DNA of 64,000 bases from Salinivirgaceae bacterium (GTDB lineage Bacteria; Bacteroidota; Bacteroidia; Bacteroidales; SZUA-534): the NCBI GenBank assembly GCA_017527435.1, contig JAFXQB010000001.1:254696-318695 (forward strand). The letters are read 5' to 3'. The stretch's first letter is position 1, and every line of letters begins with the position of its first letter. Made by a program: the position numbers and the translations under genes. Of this stretch, positions 37,756 to 44,703 are shown piece after piece. The notes beneath the pieces are model-generated. The model was not told the origin of the DNA, ran no database searches, and saw only the letters and a program-made list of their open reading frames with translations.

Positions 37756-38688
37756 TCAGCGGACTTCAAGATACGGCGATATTTTTTCGTACGTCAGCGT
37801 GTCGACGAGTTTGTATTGCAGCAAATCATTGACCGCCTTAAAGTTGCCCATCAGCTTCTTGTAGTTCATTATTGAGTTCAACTGCGCCACCGACATATAC
37901 GGATGGCCGCTCAACTGCTTGTATTTGAAATTGTTCAAATCGATTTTAACAATTCTTGCGGTATCGATGGTGAACTGCGGAAAGAGATTGGCATAGGTTT
38001 CGGGCGACAGATTTCTAATCTCGCGCAACTGTTCAACAGAATGGTATCCGCCCAACATCTCGCGATAAGCGATAATACGGCGCGCGAGCACACTGCCTAT
38101 GCCCCGCAAAGCGACGAGCTGCGCCGAATCTGCCGAATTGAGTTCCACTATGAGTAGTTCTTTGGGCTCGTAGGCGGGTTTGGTGGTCTTTCCCGTTTTT
38201 TTGCCGTCGGAATATTTCTTTTTTGCGGTCTGCCTTTGCAATTCGGATGGTGCTTTTGCTGCAATGCTGATATATGGCTTCAACCTCGAATAAATCGAAT
38301 CATTTATACCATAAATCCTGGCAAAATCGTCAGGCGTGCGGAATTTGCCGCCTGATTTTCTGTACTTTACGATATTTGCCGATATTTTTTCAGAAAGCCC
38401 CATGCAAAGGAAATCATCGTATGTGGCTGTGTTCGGGTCGAATGTGAAGACGGTGTCAATGTTTCGGGCATGGGTAACTGGCTCATTTGTTGCAACGGGC
38501 AACGGCTCGTAGTTTGCCATTAACGAATCGAAGCGGGCGAAATCGGGTTGCGAGCGGTTGGCGTTATATCGAGCCACAAATCGCGGAAGCAGCGACACCA
38601 CAATAATGAGAAAAATCAGCACTATTGTGCCGCTTTGCTGCATGCGGTTCATGTTGAAATACTCGATAAAAAACTGTTTCAGCTTCAT
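37756..38688 (-). CDS. Helix-hairpin-helix (ComEA-like) membrane-anchored protein
   Basis: 310 residues: one N-terminal membrane span (SGTIVLIFLIIVVSLLPRF), a linker, then about three ComEA-type HhH units (FDPNTATYDDFLCMGLSEKISANIVKYRKSGGKFRTPDDFARIYGI; VELNSADSAQLVALRGIGSVLARRIIAYREMLGGYHSVEQLREI; IDLNNFKYKQLSGHPYMSVAQLNSIMNYKKLMG). Such domains bind DNA. Periplasmic DNA handling is the likely role by family, without direct proof. Eleven bases downstream of tamL, so co-transcribed. Confidence 0.85.
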   Translation of the reverse strand: MKLKQFFIEYFNMNRMQQSGTIVLIFLIIVVSLLPRFVARYNANRSQPDFARFDSLMANYEPLPVATNEPVTHARNIDTVFTFDPNTATYDDFLCMGLSEKISANIVKYRKSGGKFRTPDDFARIYGINDSIYSRLKPYISIAAKAPSELQRQTAKKKYSDGKKTGKTTKPAYEPKELLIVELNSADSAQLVALRGIGSVLARRIIAYREMLGGYHSVEQLREIRNLSPETYANLFPQFTIDTARIVKIDLNNFKYKQLSGHPYMSVAQLNSIMNYKKLMGNFKAVNDLLQYKLVDTLTYEKISPYLEVR

Positions 38689-38699
38689 TTTTTCCGCGG

Positions 38700-40997
38700 T
38701 TAGAATGGGTAACCAATACCGAACTGCCAGGTTATACTCTTGAATTTAAATCTGTTATGAAAAAGCACCCAACTATCGGGGCCTTCAATGGCGGGATTTT
38801 TCACTTTTACGCCAGCATCGAGACGGATGACGGCGAAATTCAAATCGAGACGCAAGCCCATGCCCGTGCCCAAAGCCAGCTGCTTGTAGAACTTGTTCAT
38901 CTCGAATTCAGCGCCAGGACGGTCGTCGTCTTTTTTCAGGGCCCAAATGTTGCCTGCATCGACAAACAGAGCGCCTTTGAAATTCTTGATTATGGTGTAG
39001 CGGTACTCAAGATTGCATTCCATTTTAATATCGGCTGTCTGGTTGGGGTACGACGATGCTGTATCACGATAAGTGCCAGGGCCCAAATCGCGGACGTTCC
39101 ACGCACGGATTCCATCGGCGCCGCCCGAATAATACTGACGCACAAACGGCACGGCTGTGGCGTTTCCGTAAGGGATGGCAATACCCATAAAGACTCGGCC
39201 CACCAACTGGTCGCGGTCAGAGAAATAGTGGTAACGGCGGAAATCGACATCGGTGCGGACAAACTGGGCGTACTGCAAATTTGCAATCTCGTAGTAGCCG
39301 CCAGCCACAGTATCGCCCATGACACCATTTTTGTGCAGCATGTGAACCAGATTGCCAGCCAAATCAAGATTCCATCGAAAATAAGAAAAATCGGTCTGTT
39401 TGTCGGTGTTACGATTCTGATACAGAATACTATAGCGGCTTCCGATTATGAAATAGTCCTTGTAGCTGTTCTCAATGTACTTGCCCTGAATACGCTTGTC
39501 GAACGCTTCGGTGCGGACAGGTATACGCACTGTGTTCAGGTCGACAGGACTGACCAGAAACCTTAGATGCTCGGTCTTTTTCCACGAATAAGTGACGAGC
39601 AACGATGTGATTTTCCGCGTGTAATCAGGACGTTTCTGATAGTTATAGGCCACGGTGAGCAGTGTTCGCGGCTCAATGCGCTTGTACCAGTTCGATGTGC
39701 GGAACGGCAGCACGAACGACGGCGTCTCGAGCGACGACTCGGCACCGAACTCAATAATGTTAAATGCTTCGGTTGTCTCGGTCTCAGTCTGGCGCTGCAA
39801 CGACCCCGAAAGCTTGATGTTGAAAATCTCGGCGCCGTGGAACAGATTCTTGTGCTGATAACTCAGATTGCCGCCGACACCCATATTACCTTCGGTGTTG
39901 GTGGCTTCAAGATTGACAGAATAGTTCTGGTAAGTCGACGGTGTGAGCAGCACGTGACAGTCGAGCAGCGTATCGCAACCTGGCGTCTGTTGGAACGATA
40001 TGGTGTTCTGACGGAAAATGCGCAGCGAGCTGATGTGGCGGCTTGTCTGCTCAACCTTTCTGACATCGTAGAGTTGTCCTGGTTCCAACAGATTGGCTTT
40101 CAGAATTGTACGTGGCGTGATTTTCCGTTTCCCCGAAAACAGGAAGACATACGGGTCGCGATACAAGGTGTCGAGATTGGCGTAGTATGCCGTCTTGTTG
40201 CGCAAAGCGTCCTGCGGATTGTAATCGGGGAAGAAAGTCACACTGTTGATTTGGTACTGCCTGGCGTTGGTTTTCTCGAGATAACCGTCGGGGTTCTGCT
40301 CAACAGGGCGCTCGACAATCACTTCAACATCAGCCAGATAATTGCTGGTATCGACGCTATAGCGAACCAAATCGGGGCTAAACATATAGTAACCATTGCT
40401 CTTCACCAAAGCGACAATGCGGTCGCGCTCGGCTTGAAGCGACTCAAGCGTGAACGGGTTGCCCCGATGCAGCACCGATTCGGCAGTGTCGGCCATTATG
40501 ATTGGCTCAATCACCGTGTCGCGGATTGTGTAGTATACATTATTAATATGTGTAGGCTTTCCCAAAATGACATTGTAGGTAACCTTCGCTTTTTTCTTCT
40601 TTCTGGCGATGTCGTACGTAACAGTCGCGTCATAGTAGGCGTTGTTTCTGAGAATGATGTCGAATTGCTTGAGTGTGCGGTCGGCCAGCGACGAATCCAG
40701 AATCACAGGCTCTTCCCCCACCACCCTTGCGAGCCAGTTTTTCCAACGGCGCTCACGGCCGATATGGGCGAAATTGTATGTTTTCAGAAAGAACGGATAG
40801 TTGCCGAACACGTTGCGGTTGGCCTTCTGGCGGTAATACGATGTGAGCTCGTCTTTGTCGAACCCGCGCTCATCGATTTTGGTCTTGTTGCGGCGCAGAA
40901 GATACTCATTGTCAGGCACCATACGTGTGACATCGCAACTTGCAAACAAAACTGCTGCAAGCACTATAGCGGCCAAACTTGTCAGAAACTTCTGCAT
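38700..40997 (-). CDS. tamL: TamL: lipoprotein member of the BamA/TamA family
   Basis: 765 residues from ATG 40997, chosen because it gives the lipoprotein signal MQKFLTSLAAIVLAAVLFASC followed by DVTRMVPDNEYLLRRNKTKID, typical of Bacteroidota TamL. A longer frame begins in the att repeat and is rejected. POTRA-like region ~30-400, then the Omp85 barrel with YYSGGADGIRAWNVRDLGPGTY and a final aromatic strand ending GIGYPF. It inserts outer-membrane proteins together with TamB. The integrated element lies 45 bases upstream of the start and cuts this gene off from the rest of its intergenic region. Confidence 0.88.
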   Translation of the reverse strand: MQKFLTSLAAIVLAAVLFASCDVTRMVPDNEYLLRRNKTKIDERGFDKDELTSYYRQKANRNVFGNYPFFLKTYNFAHIGRERRWKNWLARVVGEEPVILDSSLADRTLKQFDIILRNNAYYDATVTYDIARKKKKAKVTYNVILGKPTHINNVYYTIRDTVIEPIIMADTAESVLHRGNPFTLESLQAERDRIVALVKSNGYYMFSPDLVRYSVDTSNYLADVEVIVERPVEQNPDGYLEKTNARQYQINSVTFFPDYNPQDALRNKTAYYANLDTLYRDPYVFLFSGKRKITPRTILKANLLEPGQLYDVRKVEQTSRHISSLRIFRQNTISFQQTPGCDTLLDCHVLLTPSTYQNYSVNLEATNTEGNMGVGGNLSYQHKNLFHGAEIFNIKLSGSLQRQTETETTEAFNIIEFGAESSLETPSFVLPFRTSNWYKRIEPRTLLTVAYNYQKRPDYTRKITSLLVTYSWKKTEHLRFLVSPVDLNTVRIPVRTEAFDKRIQGKYIENSYKDYFIIGSRYSILYQNRNTDKQTDFSYFRWNLDLAGNLVHMLHKNGVMGDTVAGGYYEIANLQYAQFVRTDVDFRRYHYFSDRDQLVGRVFMGIAIPYGNATAVPFVRQYYSGGADGIRAWNVRDLGPGTYRDTASSYPNQTADIKMECNLEYRYTIIKNFKGALFVDAGNIWALKKDDDRPGAEFEMNKFYKQLALGTGMGLRLDLNFAVIRLDAGVKVKNPAIEGPDSWVLFHNRFKFKSITWQFGIGYPF

Positions 40998-41042
40998 AAA
41001 ATTAAATTTACCCCGTTTGATTATCAATTTATTATGCATAGT

Positions 41043-41065
41043 CGAGTAACAAACGAGTAACAAAA
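41043..41065. other. attL: left 23-bp direct repeat
   Basis: Made of two head-to-tail copies of cgagtaacaaa plus one A, identical to 51110-51132. Not inside a tRNA or protein gene; it lies in the tamL upstream region. Confidence 0.85.
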
Positions 41066-41092
41066 AGAAAACCCGCTTTGTCTGAAAGTGGG
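41066..41092 (-). terminator. Minus-strand terminator at the element's left edge
   Basis: CCCACTTT, loop of five, AAAGCGGG (one wobble) followed by TTTTCTTTTT on the minus strand, ending exactly at attL. It would stop transcripts leaving the element toward tamL. Confidence 0.75.
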
Positions 41093-41151
41093 TAACAATT
41101 CACAAACAATATGGCCGCCTATTGGTTGGCCTACTGTGGGTTTTCCTTTGG

Positions 41152-41159
41152 CAAATATA
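41152..41159 (-). promoter_or_regulatory. Outward-facing -7 promoter motif
   Basis: TATATTTG followed by C on the minus strand, matching TAnnTTTG; predicted start near 41146. No ORF lies between it and the terminator at 41066-41092, so a ~80-base RNA is possible. Confidence 0.45.
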
Positions 41160-41189
41160 ATCCATTTTGACATTGGCGACATAACCATT

Positions 41190-41262
41190 TCCGATTTTTC
41201 CGATTTGTAGGGGTGTCGCGTTTTGTTACTCCCCTGCGGTGGCTGTCCGATTTGTCCGATTT
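41190..41262. repeat. Four copies of tccgattt in two 9-bp-spaced pairs
   Basis: Copies at 41190, 41199, 41246 and 41255. Between the pairs is ttttgttactc (41221-41231), an inverted match to the att core. Near an element end such repeats can be integrase arm sites; this is inference. Confidence 0.5.
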
Positions 41263-41270
41263 GCGGCGCA

Positions 41271-41531
41271 CTATCGCAGTTCTATCGTTATTTCCTTGCC
41301 GCAATGTGGGCAGCATATTCTTCCCTTGCTGTCGCGGCTGTCGGAAAACAACTCGCCGACAGTTACGCCCAGTACGTCCGCAATCTTGAATATAGTTTTC
41401 ATAGACAGGCCAACGTTACCGCTGTTCGCCATACTCAACATATTCGCTGATATGCCCACCTTCTCCGCTAATTCCTTAAGCGATATTCCTTTTTCGGTGC
41501 ATAATTTCTTAATAATCAATTCTCTATCCAT
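41271..41531 (-). CDS. XRE-family repressor (cI-like)
   Basis: 86 residues: HTH_3 domain ~1-60 (ELIIKKLCTEKGISLKELAEKVGISANMLSMANSGNVGLSMKTIFKIADVLGVTVGELF) and a short tail with CCPHCGKEITIELR, half of a zinc-ribbon-like motif. It is divergent from the small right-going operon at 41681, with the promoters of both and a large inverted repeat in the 149-bp gap. This is the layout of a lysogeny-type repressor, so its likely job is keeping the element silent. Confidence 0.85.
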   Translation of the reverse strand: MDRELIIKKLCTEKGISLKELAEKVGISANMLSMANSGNVGLSMKTIFKIADVLGVTVGELFSDSRDSKGRICCPHCGKEITIELR

Positions 41532-41553
41532 ATTATATAAGTATTATTCACTA

Positions 41554-41561
41554 CAAATATA
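41554..41561 (-). promoter_or_regulatory. Promoter -7 element of the XRE repressor gene
   Basis: TATATTTG on the minus strand, 22 bases before the ATG; fits TAnnTTTG. Overlaps an ataagt half-site at 41559-41564. Confidence 0.6.
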
Positions 41562-41623
41562 AGTCATATTTATCTTTTTTTGCTATTACATAAATATTTT
41601 TTCGTTTTGCTATTGTTTATATA

Positions 41624-41668
41624 TAAATTATACTTATATTTGGTATGTCAAAACATAAGTATAATTTA
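41624..41668. promoter_or_regulatory. Candidate operator: 14-bp perfect inverted repeat
   Basis: taaattatacttat (41624-41637) and its exact complement (41655-41668) are separated by 17 bases and overlap the rightward -7 box. Extra ataagt half-sites lie at 41537 and 41559 near the repressor's own promoter. Binding by the XRE repressor is inferred. Confidence 0.6.
41635..41642 (+). promoter_or_regulatory. Promoter of the right-going operon
   Basis: -7 TATATTTG with TTG at 41613-41615, 19 bases apart, matches the Bacteroidota sigma-70 layout. The predicted start near 41649 makes ATG 41681 the likely first codon. Confidence 0.6.
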
Positions 41669-41680
41669 AATATAAAGACT

Positions 41681-41962
41681 ATGAAACGGATATTTAAAAA
41701 TTGGTTCGCAAACCTCAAATCAATGAAGTTGCAGAGAATGCTGAAAAAGAACGTTGTAAAATTCGTTTTCGAGAAAACGGACGGAACACAAAGAACCGCA
41801 GTCGGAACGCTTGTAAGCGCATATCTCCCGAAAGTTGACAAAAGCGCGAAGCAAAGCAACCGCAAACCAAATAACAGCGTGCAAGTGTTTTTCGATATGG
41901 AAAAAAACGCTTTCCGCTCATTCAAAAAGTCTAATCTATTATCGATTGTAGGGGTTGCGTAA
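41681..41962 (+). CDS. DUF2693-like SH3-barrel small protein
   Basis: 93 residues from ATG 41681 (an ATG at 41645 falls at or before the predicted transcript start). VVKFVFEKTDGTQRTAVGTLVSAYLP resembles the DUF2693 family, predicted SH3-like barrels common in Bacteroidota mobile elements, role unknown. Basic N-terminus. First gene of the operon controlled by the divergent promoter. Confidence 0.6.
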   Translation: MKRIFKNWFANLKSMKLQRMLKKNVVKFVFEKTDGTQRTAVGTLVSAYLPKVDKSAKQSNRKPNNSVQVFFDMEKNAFRSFKKSNLLSIVGVA

Positions 41963-42002
41963 ACCTCTAAAATCTTTTGTCAAACACTTAATATCTAAAA
42001 CT

Positions 42003-42215
42003 ATGAAAGCACAGCAAGACAAAATGCAGGACGCAATCAACACACTGAAAAGCACACACGTTCAGGTTCGGAAACTTGTTAACGATGCCCTAATCAATGA
42101 ATCGGACGAAATCAAAAACGATGTACTTGCAGAGTTGAAGGATTTGTTTGAAGGTGTCGAGAGTTTTCTCGCATATATCAAAAAAGCAGATTTGACAGCA
42201 GAATTTGCCGAATAG
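42003..42215 (+). CDS. Small acidic helical protein, unknown
   Basis: 70 residues (MKAQQDKMQDAINTLKSTHVQVRKLVNDALINESDEIKNDVLAELKDLFEGVESFLAYIKKADL...), predicted all-helical. ATG 42003 preferred over an in-frame ATG at 41955 that overlaps the preceding gene. No family recognised. Second gene of the operon. Confidence 0.6.
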   Translation: MKAQQDKMQDAINTLKSTHVQVRKLVNDALINESDEIKNDVLAELKDLFEGVESFLAYIKKADLTAEFAE

Positions 42216-42331
42216 TCCACCAACAAAAACAATTTAAAAACAATCTATCAAGGATTTACTTGTAGTTACATTGCTAACGTTCTACGGTCGCGATGATAGG
42301 GGAACGTTTTAAACCTTAAAATCAATCGACT

Positions 42332-42610
42332 ATGATACAACAATACATTAAAGCGCAAACCGCCATAGATTTTATTGAGTGCTTTATCCGCAACAGCGGT
42401 GCAACCACACACACGGATTTACTGAATAAAATAGACCGCCTCAACCAATGCAATCTGAATTTTAATATTGATGTAGAAACGCCAGTATCGTCAACTTCAA
42501 AGGGTCGGTTCGGTATTATTGAAACGTTTGACGTTACGGGTTGGATAACGATTGATAATGTCCGCCATATGGTTTCATTCAACGATGTTATGACTCGCGA
42601 CCCACGATAA
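42332..42610 (+). CDS. Small hypothetical protein
   Basis: 92 residues (MIQQYIKAQTAIDFIECFIRNSGATTHTDLLNKIDRLNQCNLNF...). No motif recognised. Third gene of the right-going operon, after a 116-bp gap containing a 7-bp inverted repeat (aacgttc, 42276-42282 and 42302-42308), and followed by a good terminator. Confidence 0.55.
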   Translation: MIQQYIKAQTAIDFIECFIRNSGATTHTDLLNKIDRLNQCNLNFNIDVETPVSSTSKGRFGIIETFDVTGWITIDNVRHMVSFNDVMTRDPR

Positions 42611-42634
42611 CGAGCCGCCACAGCATAAGGGACT

Positions 42635-42680
42635 ACCCGATAATCTGCATTAGGTTGCTGATTGTCGGGTTTTCTTTTAT
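42635..42680 (+). terminator. Terminator of the right-going operon
   Basis: acccgataatc (42635-42645) pairs with gattgtcgggt (42660-42670, one wobble), followed by tttctttta. Confidence 0.8.
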
Positions 42681-42714
42681 CTGCGCTGCGGCTGTCGGAA
42701 CACTTGACAAATCG

Positions 42715-42750
42715 GCAAAAAATAGGCGGCCCGTCGAACCGGAAGCCGCC
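42715..42750 (-). terminator. Minus-strand terminator
   Basis: GGCGGC/GCCGCC stem (42745-42750 with 42725-42730) followed by TATTTTTTG on the minus strand. It could end the long left-going operon or a short RNA from 42798. The 343-bp gene-free gap 42611-42953 holds this, the opposite terminator, a promoter and one palindrome. Confidence 0.75.
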
Positions 42751-42797
42751 AGAGCGAAACATTACAATAGATTGAGTTTTAATACTTACAACCTTTG

Positions 42798-42805
42798 CAA
42801 ATATA
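42798..42805 (-). promoter_or_regulatory. Promoter -7 motif with no gene downstream
   Basis: TATATTTG then C on the minus strand. The predicted start near 42791 is only ~75 bases from the terminator at 42715-42750 and no ORF intervenes; a small RNA is possible. Confidence 0.45.
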
Positions 42806-42892
42806 ACAATTTACCGCATTTCCGCTGATTCTATTTAACAATAATCAAAAACAAAAACATTTCTTCTATTCTCCGCCTTATCCATTGTCAAA

Positions 42893-42912
42893 TGTTGCCA
42901 TATTTGGTAACA
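42893..42912. promoter_or_regulatory. Palindromic site, copy 1 (downstream of the ParB-like gene)
   Basis: GTTGCCATATTTGGTAAC (42894-42911), an imperfect palindrome with arms GTTGCC/GGTAAC. Related copies lie upstream of the same gene. Confidence 0.55.
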
Positions 42913-42953
42913 AATCGTGTATTCTAATTATTAGACTATATCATATAGGTATG

Positions 42954-43697
42954 TCAGTCAAACAACCTTAACACTTCCTCGCCTTTGATTATGCGCTGCG
43001 GTTTCTGTCCCAACAGTTCAAAGAACGCTATCTTGTTTTCGCGGTTGTCAAACGACAGCATTACAAAGGCGTTGCAAAAATCGTCCTTCTCCTCCAATCG
43101 CTCCTGAATTTGCCGTTTGGCCTCGTAAATGTGGCCGTCTGCGGCGCCCTTTGTTGGCTGCTCTATGGGGATTGTTGAGTTTGTTGAATTGTCGGTATCG
43201 GGTTCTGGTTCGTCCATCTGCGCGAATGGTGCTAAAAAGTCGCTGTAATCGTCTATTTTGGTGTCGGTGTCGGTTGCTGATAATATGTCGTTCAACTCCG
43301 CGTCAGAGAGTCCCAAATCGGCAAAGTTCGCCTCGTCAATGTCCTTAATGTAGTCAGCAATCAAATCAATGTCATATTTCGTGTTGCCTGTCGCCATATA
43401 GGTTAGTTGCACCTTCTCGGTGTCCGCGTCCAACTCTACGGCCTCAACCTTCAAATCGTAGTCCTCGCATTTGTCGGGGTAGCCATTTATCGCGTCCAGA
43501 GCGTAAACCCTGCGGTGTCCGTCCACAAGGTTGCCTGTGGTACGATTCCACACTATGCCGCCCAATAGTCCAACCTTGCGGATATTCTTTGCTTGAAGTT
43601 TGATACTCGCCTCGCTGTGCCGTTTCGGGTTAATGGGATTCAGGTTGATTTGTGAACGTTTGATTGTTATTGTGTCGCTTGTCTTGAATTTAGCCAT
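42954..43697 (-). CDS. ParB-like nuclease-domain protein (IbrB-like)
   Basis: 247 residues. ParB/Srx N-terminal domain at ~5-110: ITIKRSQINLNPINPKRHSEASIKLQAKNIRKVGLLGGIVWNRTTGNLVDGHRRVYALDAI, with the GHRR box. The C-terminal half is acidic and Asp/Thr/Pro-rich (TDTDTKIDDYSDFLAPFAQMDEPEPDTDNSTNSTIP). It follows a PAPS-reductase-like gene, the pairing known as ibrAB in E. coli and common in phages. A classical partition role is unlikely, as no ParA is present. The four palindromic sites around it are candidates for its DNA target or autoregulation. Confidence 0.75.
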   Translation of the reverse strand: MAKFKTSDTITIKRSQINLNPINPKRHSEASIKLQAKNIRKVGLLGGIVWNRTTGNLVDGHRRVYALDAINGYPDKCEDYDLKVEAVELDADTEKVQLTYMATGNTKYDIDLIADYIKDIDEANFADLGLSDAELNDILSATDTDTKIDDYSDFLAPFAQMDEPEPDTDNSTNSTIPIEQPTKGAADGHIYEAKRQIQERLEEKDDFCNAFVMLSFDNRENKIAFFELLGQKPQRIIKGEEVLRLFD

Positions 43698-43714
43698 AAT
43701 CGTAGTTTTTAGAC

Positions 43715-43734
43715 TGTTGCCGTATTTTGCAACA
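43715..43734. promoter_or_regulatory. Palindromic site, copy 2
   Basis: GTTGCCGTATTTTGCAAC (43716-43733), arms tgttgc/gcaaca, 18 bases upstream of the ParB-like ATG. Confidence 0.55.
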
Positions 43735-43808
43735 TTTTTCGTTATTCGGTTATATGGTTGTTATTAAGCGGTTTGCGCTGTTGTCTTGTTGCCTATACTA
43801 CATAATTT

Positions 43809-43826
43809 GTTGTTCTATTTGGTAAC
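43809..43826. promoter_or_regulatory. Palindromic site, degenerate copy 3
   Basis: GTTGTTCTATTTGGTAAC, 15 of 18 positions as in copy 4. Confidence 0.5.
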
Positions 43827-43835
43827 ATTTTTATT

Positions 43836-43855
43836 TGTTGCCGTATTTGGTAACA
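43836..43855. promoter_or_regulatory. Palindromic site, copy 4
   Basis: GTTGCCGTATTTGGTAAC (43837-43854), ending just before the stop of the PAPS-reductase-like gene; centre-to-centre 28 bases from copy 3. Confidence 0.55.
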
Positions 43856-43857
43856 TT

Positions 43858-44547
43858 TCACGTTGATAGGCTTTTCTGCTTGTAATCGTACTCAAAAAGA
43901 AAACGCTCGGCATACGGATAGGTTTGAAATACCTTTTGCAAGTCGTCGGGGTAGTTCTGCCGCAACCACAGCAAGTAATTCACATCGTTTATGTCGGTGT
44001 CCGCGCTCTGGCCTTTGCCGTACTTCAATGGTGTTATAAGTCCCTGCCTACGGATATACTCCAACACATCAGCGTTTTTGTATGTCGATAGTGGGTAACA
44101 CTTCATCGTTTTTCGGCAAATAGCCTGCTGTTCGTATTGTCGCAGCATAAGCCGCCTATTCAGTCCGTCCGATTGCTTGAATCCGAAAAAACACCATTCT
44201 ATTCCCGTCCGCTCCCGTACCTTGTCGGTTATGTCGGCAAGGCTGTACTGTCGTTGATTCGGGTTCTGCCGCATTCCCAAATATCCGTTCTTTATGTCTG
44301 CGCCCAGTGTGTAGTGTGGTACTTGCACAAACCGCGCCTTTGTGTACTTGTTTTGCGCGTAGTTCAGGTATCGGTTTATGTGTCGCAAGTCTTTAACGAT
44401 ATACATATAGACGCACACAATTTCACGGAAATAGGGGTGCATCAAATCCACCAAGGCAATACTATCCTTACCGCTTGCGCTGTGGAATAGTATCGCCCTG
44501 TCGGATTCACACGCGACTAACCTAATTATGTCGGTCGCTGTTTTCAT
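43858..44547 (-). CDS. PAPS-reductase-like ATP-pyrophosphatase (IbrA-like)
   Basis: 229 residues from ATG 44547, chosen because that ATG overlaps the stop of the 42-aa gene (ATGA). The PP-loop is AILFHSASGKDSIALVDLMHPYF (SxGKDS). Cys residues lie in MKCYPLSTYKNADVLEYI. It lacks the ECGLH-type catalytic tail of true PAPS reductases, so assimilatory sulfate reduction is unlikely. It pairs with the ParB-like gene downstream. Substrate unknown; base or tRNA/DNA modification chemistry is conceivable from the fold. Confidence 0.8.
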   Translation of the reverse strand: MKTATDIIRLVACESDRAILFHSASGKDSIALVDLMHPYFREIVCVYMYIVKDLRHINRYLNYAQNKYTKARFVQVPHYTLGADIKNGYLGMRQNPNQRQYSLADITDKVRERTGIEWCFFGFKQSDGLNRRLMLRQYEQQAICRKTMKCYPLSTYKNADVLEYIRRQGLITPLKYGKGQSADTDINDVNYLLWLRQNYPDDLQKVFQTYPYAERFLFEYDYKQKSLST

Positions 44548-44672
44548 CTGCCAAACCACCCTCTAATGCGGTTAGCAGCGCGGCGCAATGCGCTGGGTTG
44601 CTCCTGCGCTTGTTCCTGCTCCTCGTCCTTTTTCTTTGCGCTTTTCTCGCGCAGAATCTCCATCTGAACCAT
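44544..44672 (-). CDS. 42-aa protein coupled to the PAPS-reductase-like gene
   Basis: MVQMEILREKSAKKKDEEQ... ends RRAANRIRGWFGR. The middle is charged and Gln/Glu-rich, the end basic with an amphipathic look. Its TGA overlaps the next ATG (44544-44547), a strong sign that it is translated. No family recognised. It is too short for routine gene calling. Confidence 0.6.
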   Translation of the reverse strand: MVQMEILREKSAKKKDEEQEQAQEQPSALRRAANRIRGWFGR

Positions 44673-44703
44673 AGTAGTACGATTTTGAAGGTTAAACATT
44701 CAG

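Noticed and set aside
39567..41060. Long plus-strand ORF (497 aa) opposite tamL
   Set aside because: Antisense shadow of tamL. Its sequence shows no domain and the tamL frame has signal peptide, lipobox and barrel motifs.
41043..41065. tRNA gene as integration target
   Set aside because: The repeat is not near any tRNA (cluster is at 34.4-36.1 kb) and lies in a protein-gene upstream region.
42322..42762. 146-aa minus-strand ORF opposite the 92-aa gene
   Set aside because: Composition looks like a shadow frame, it runs through the terminators on both strands, and the plus-strand gene belongs to a clear operon.
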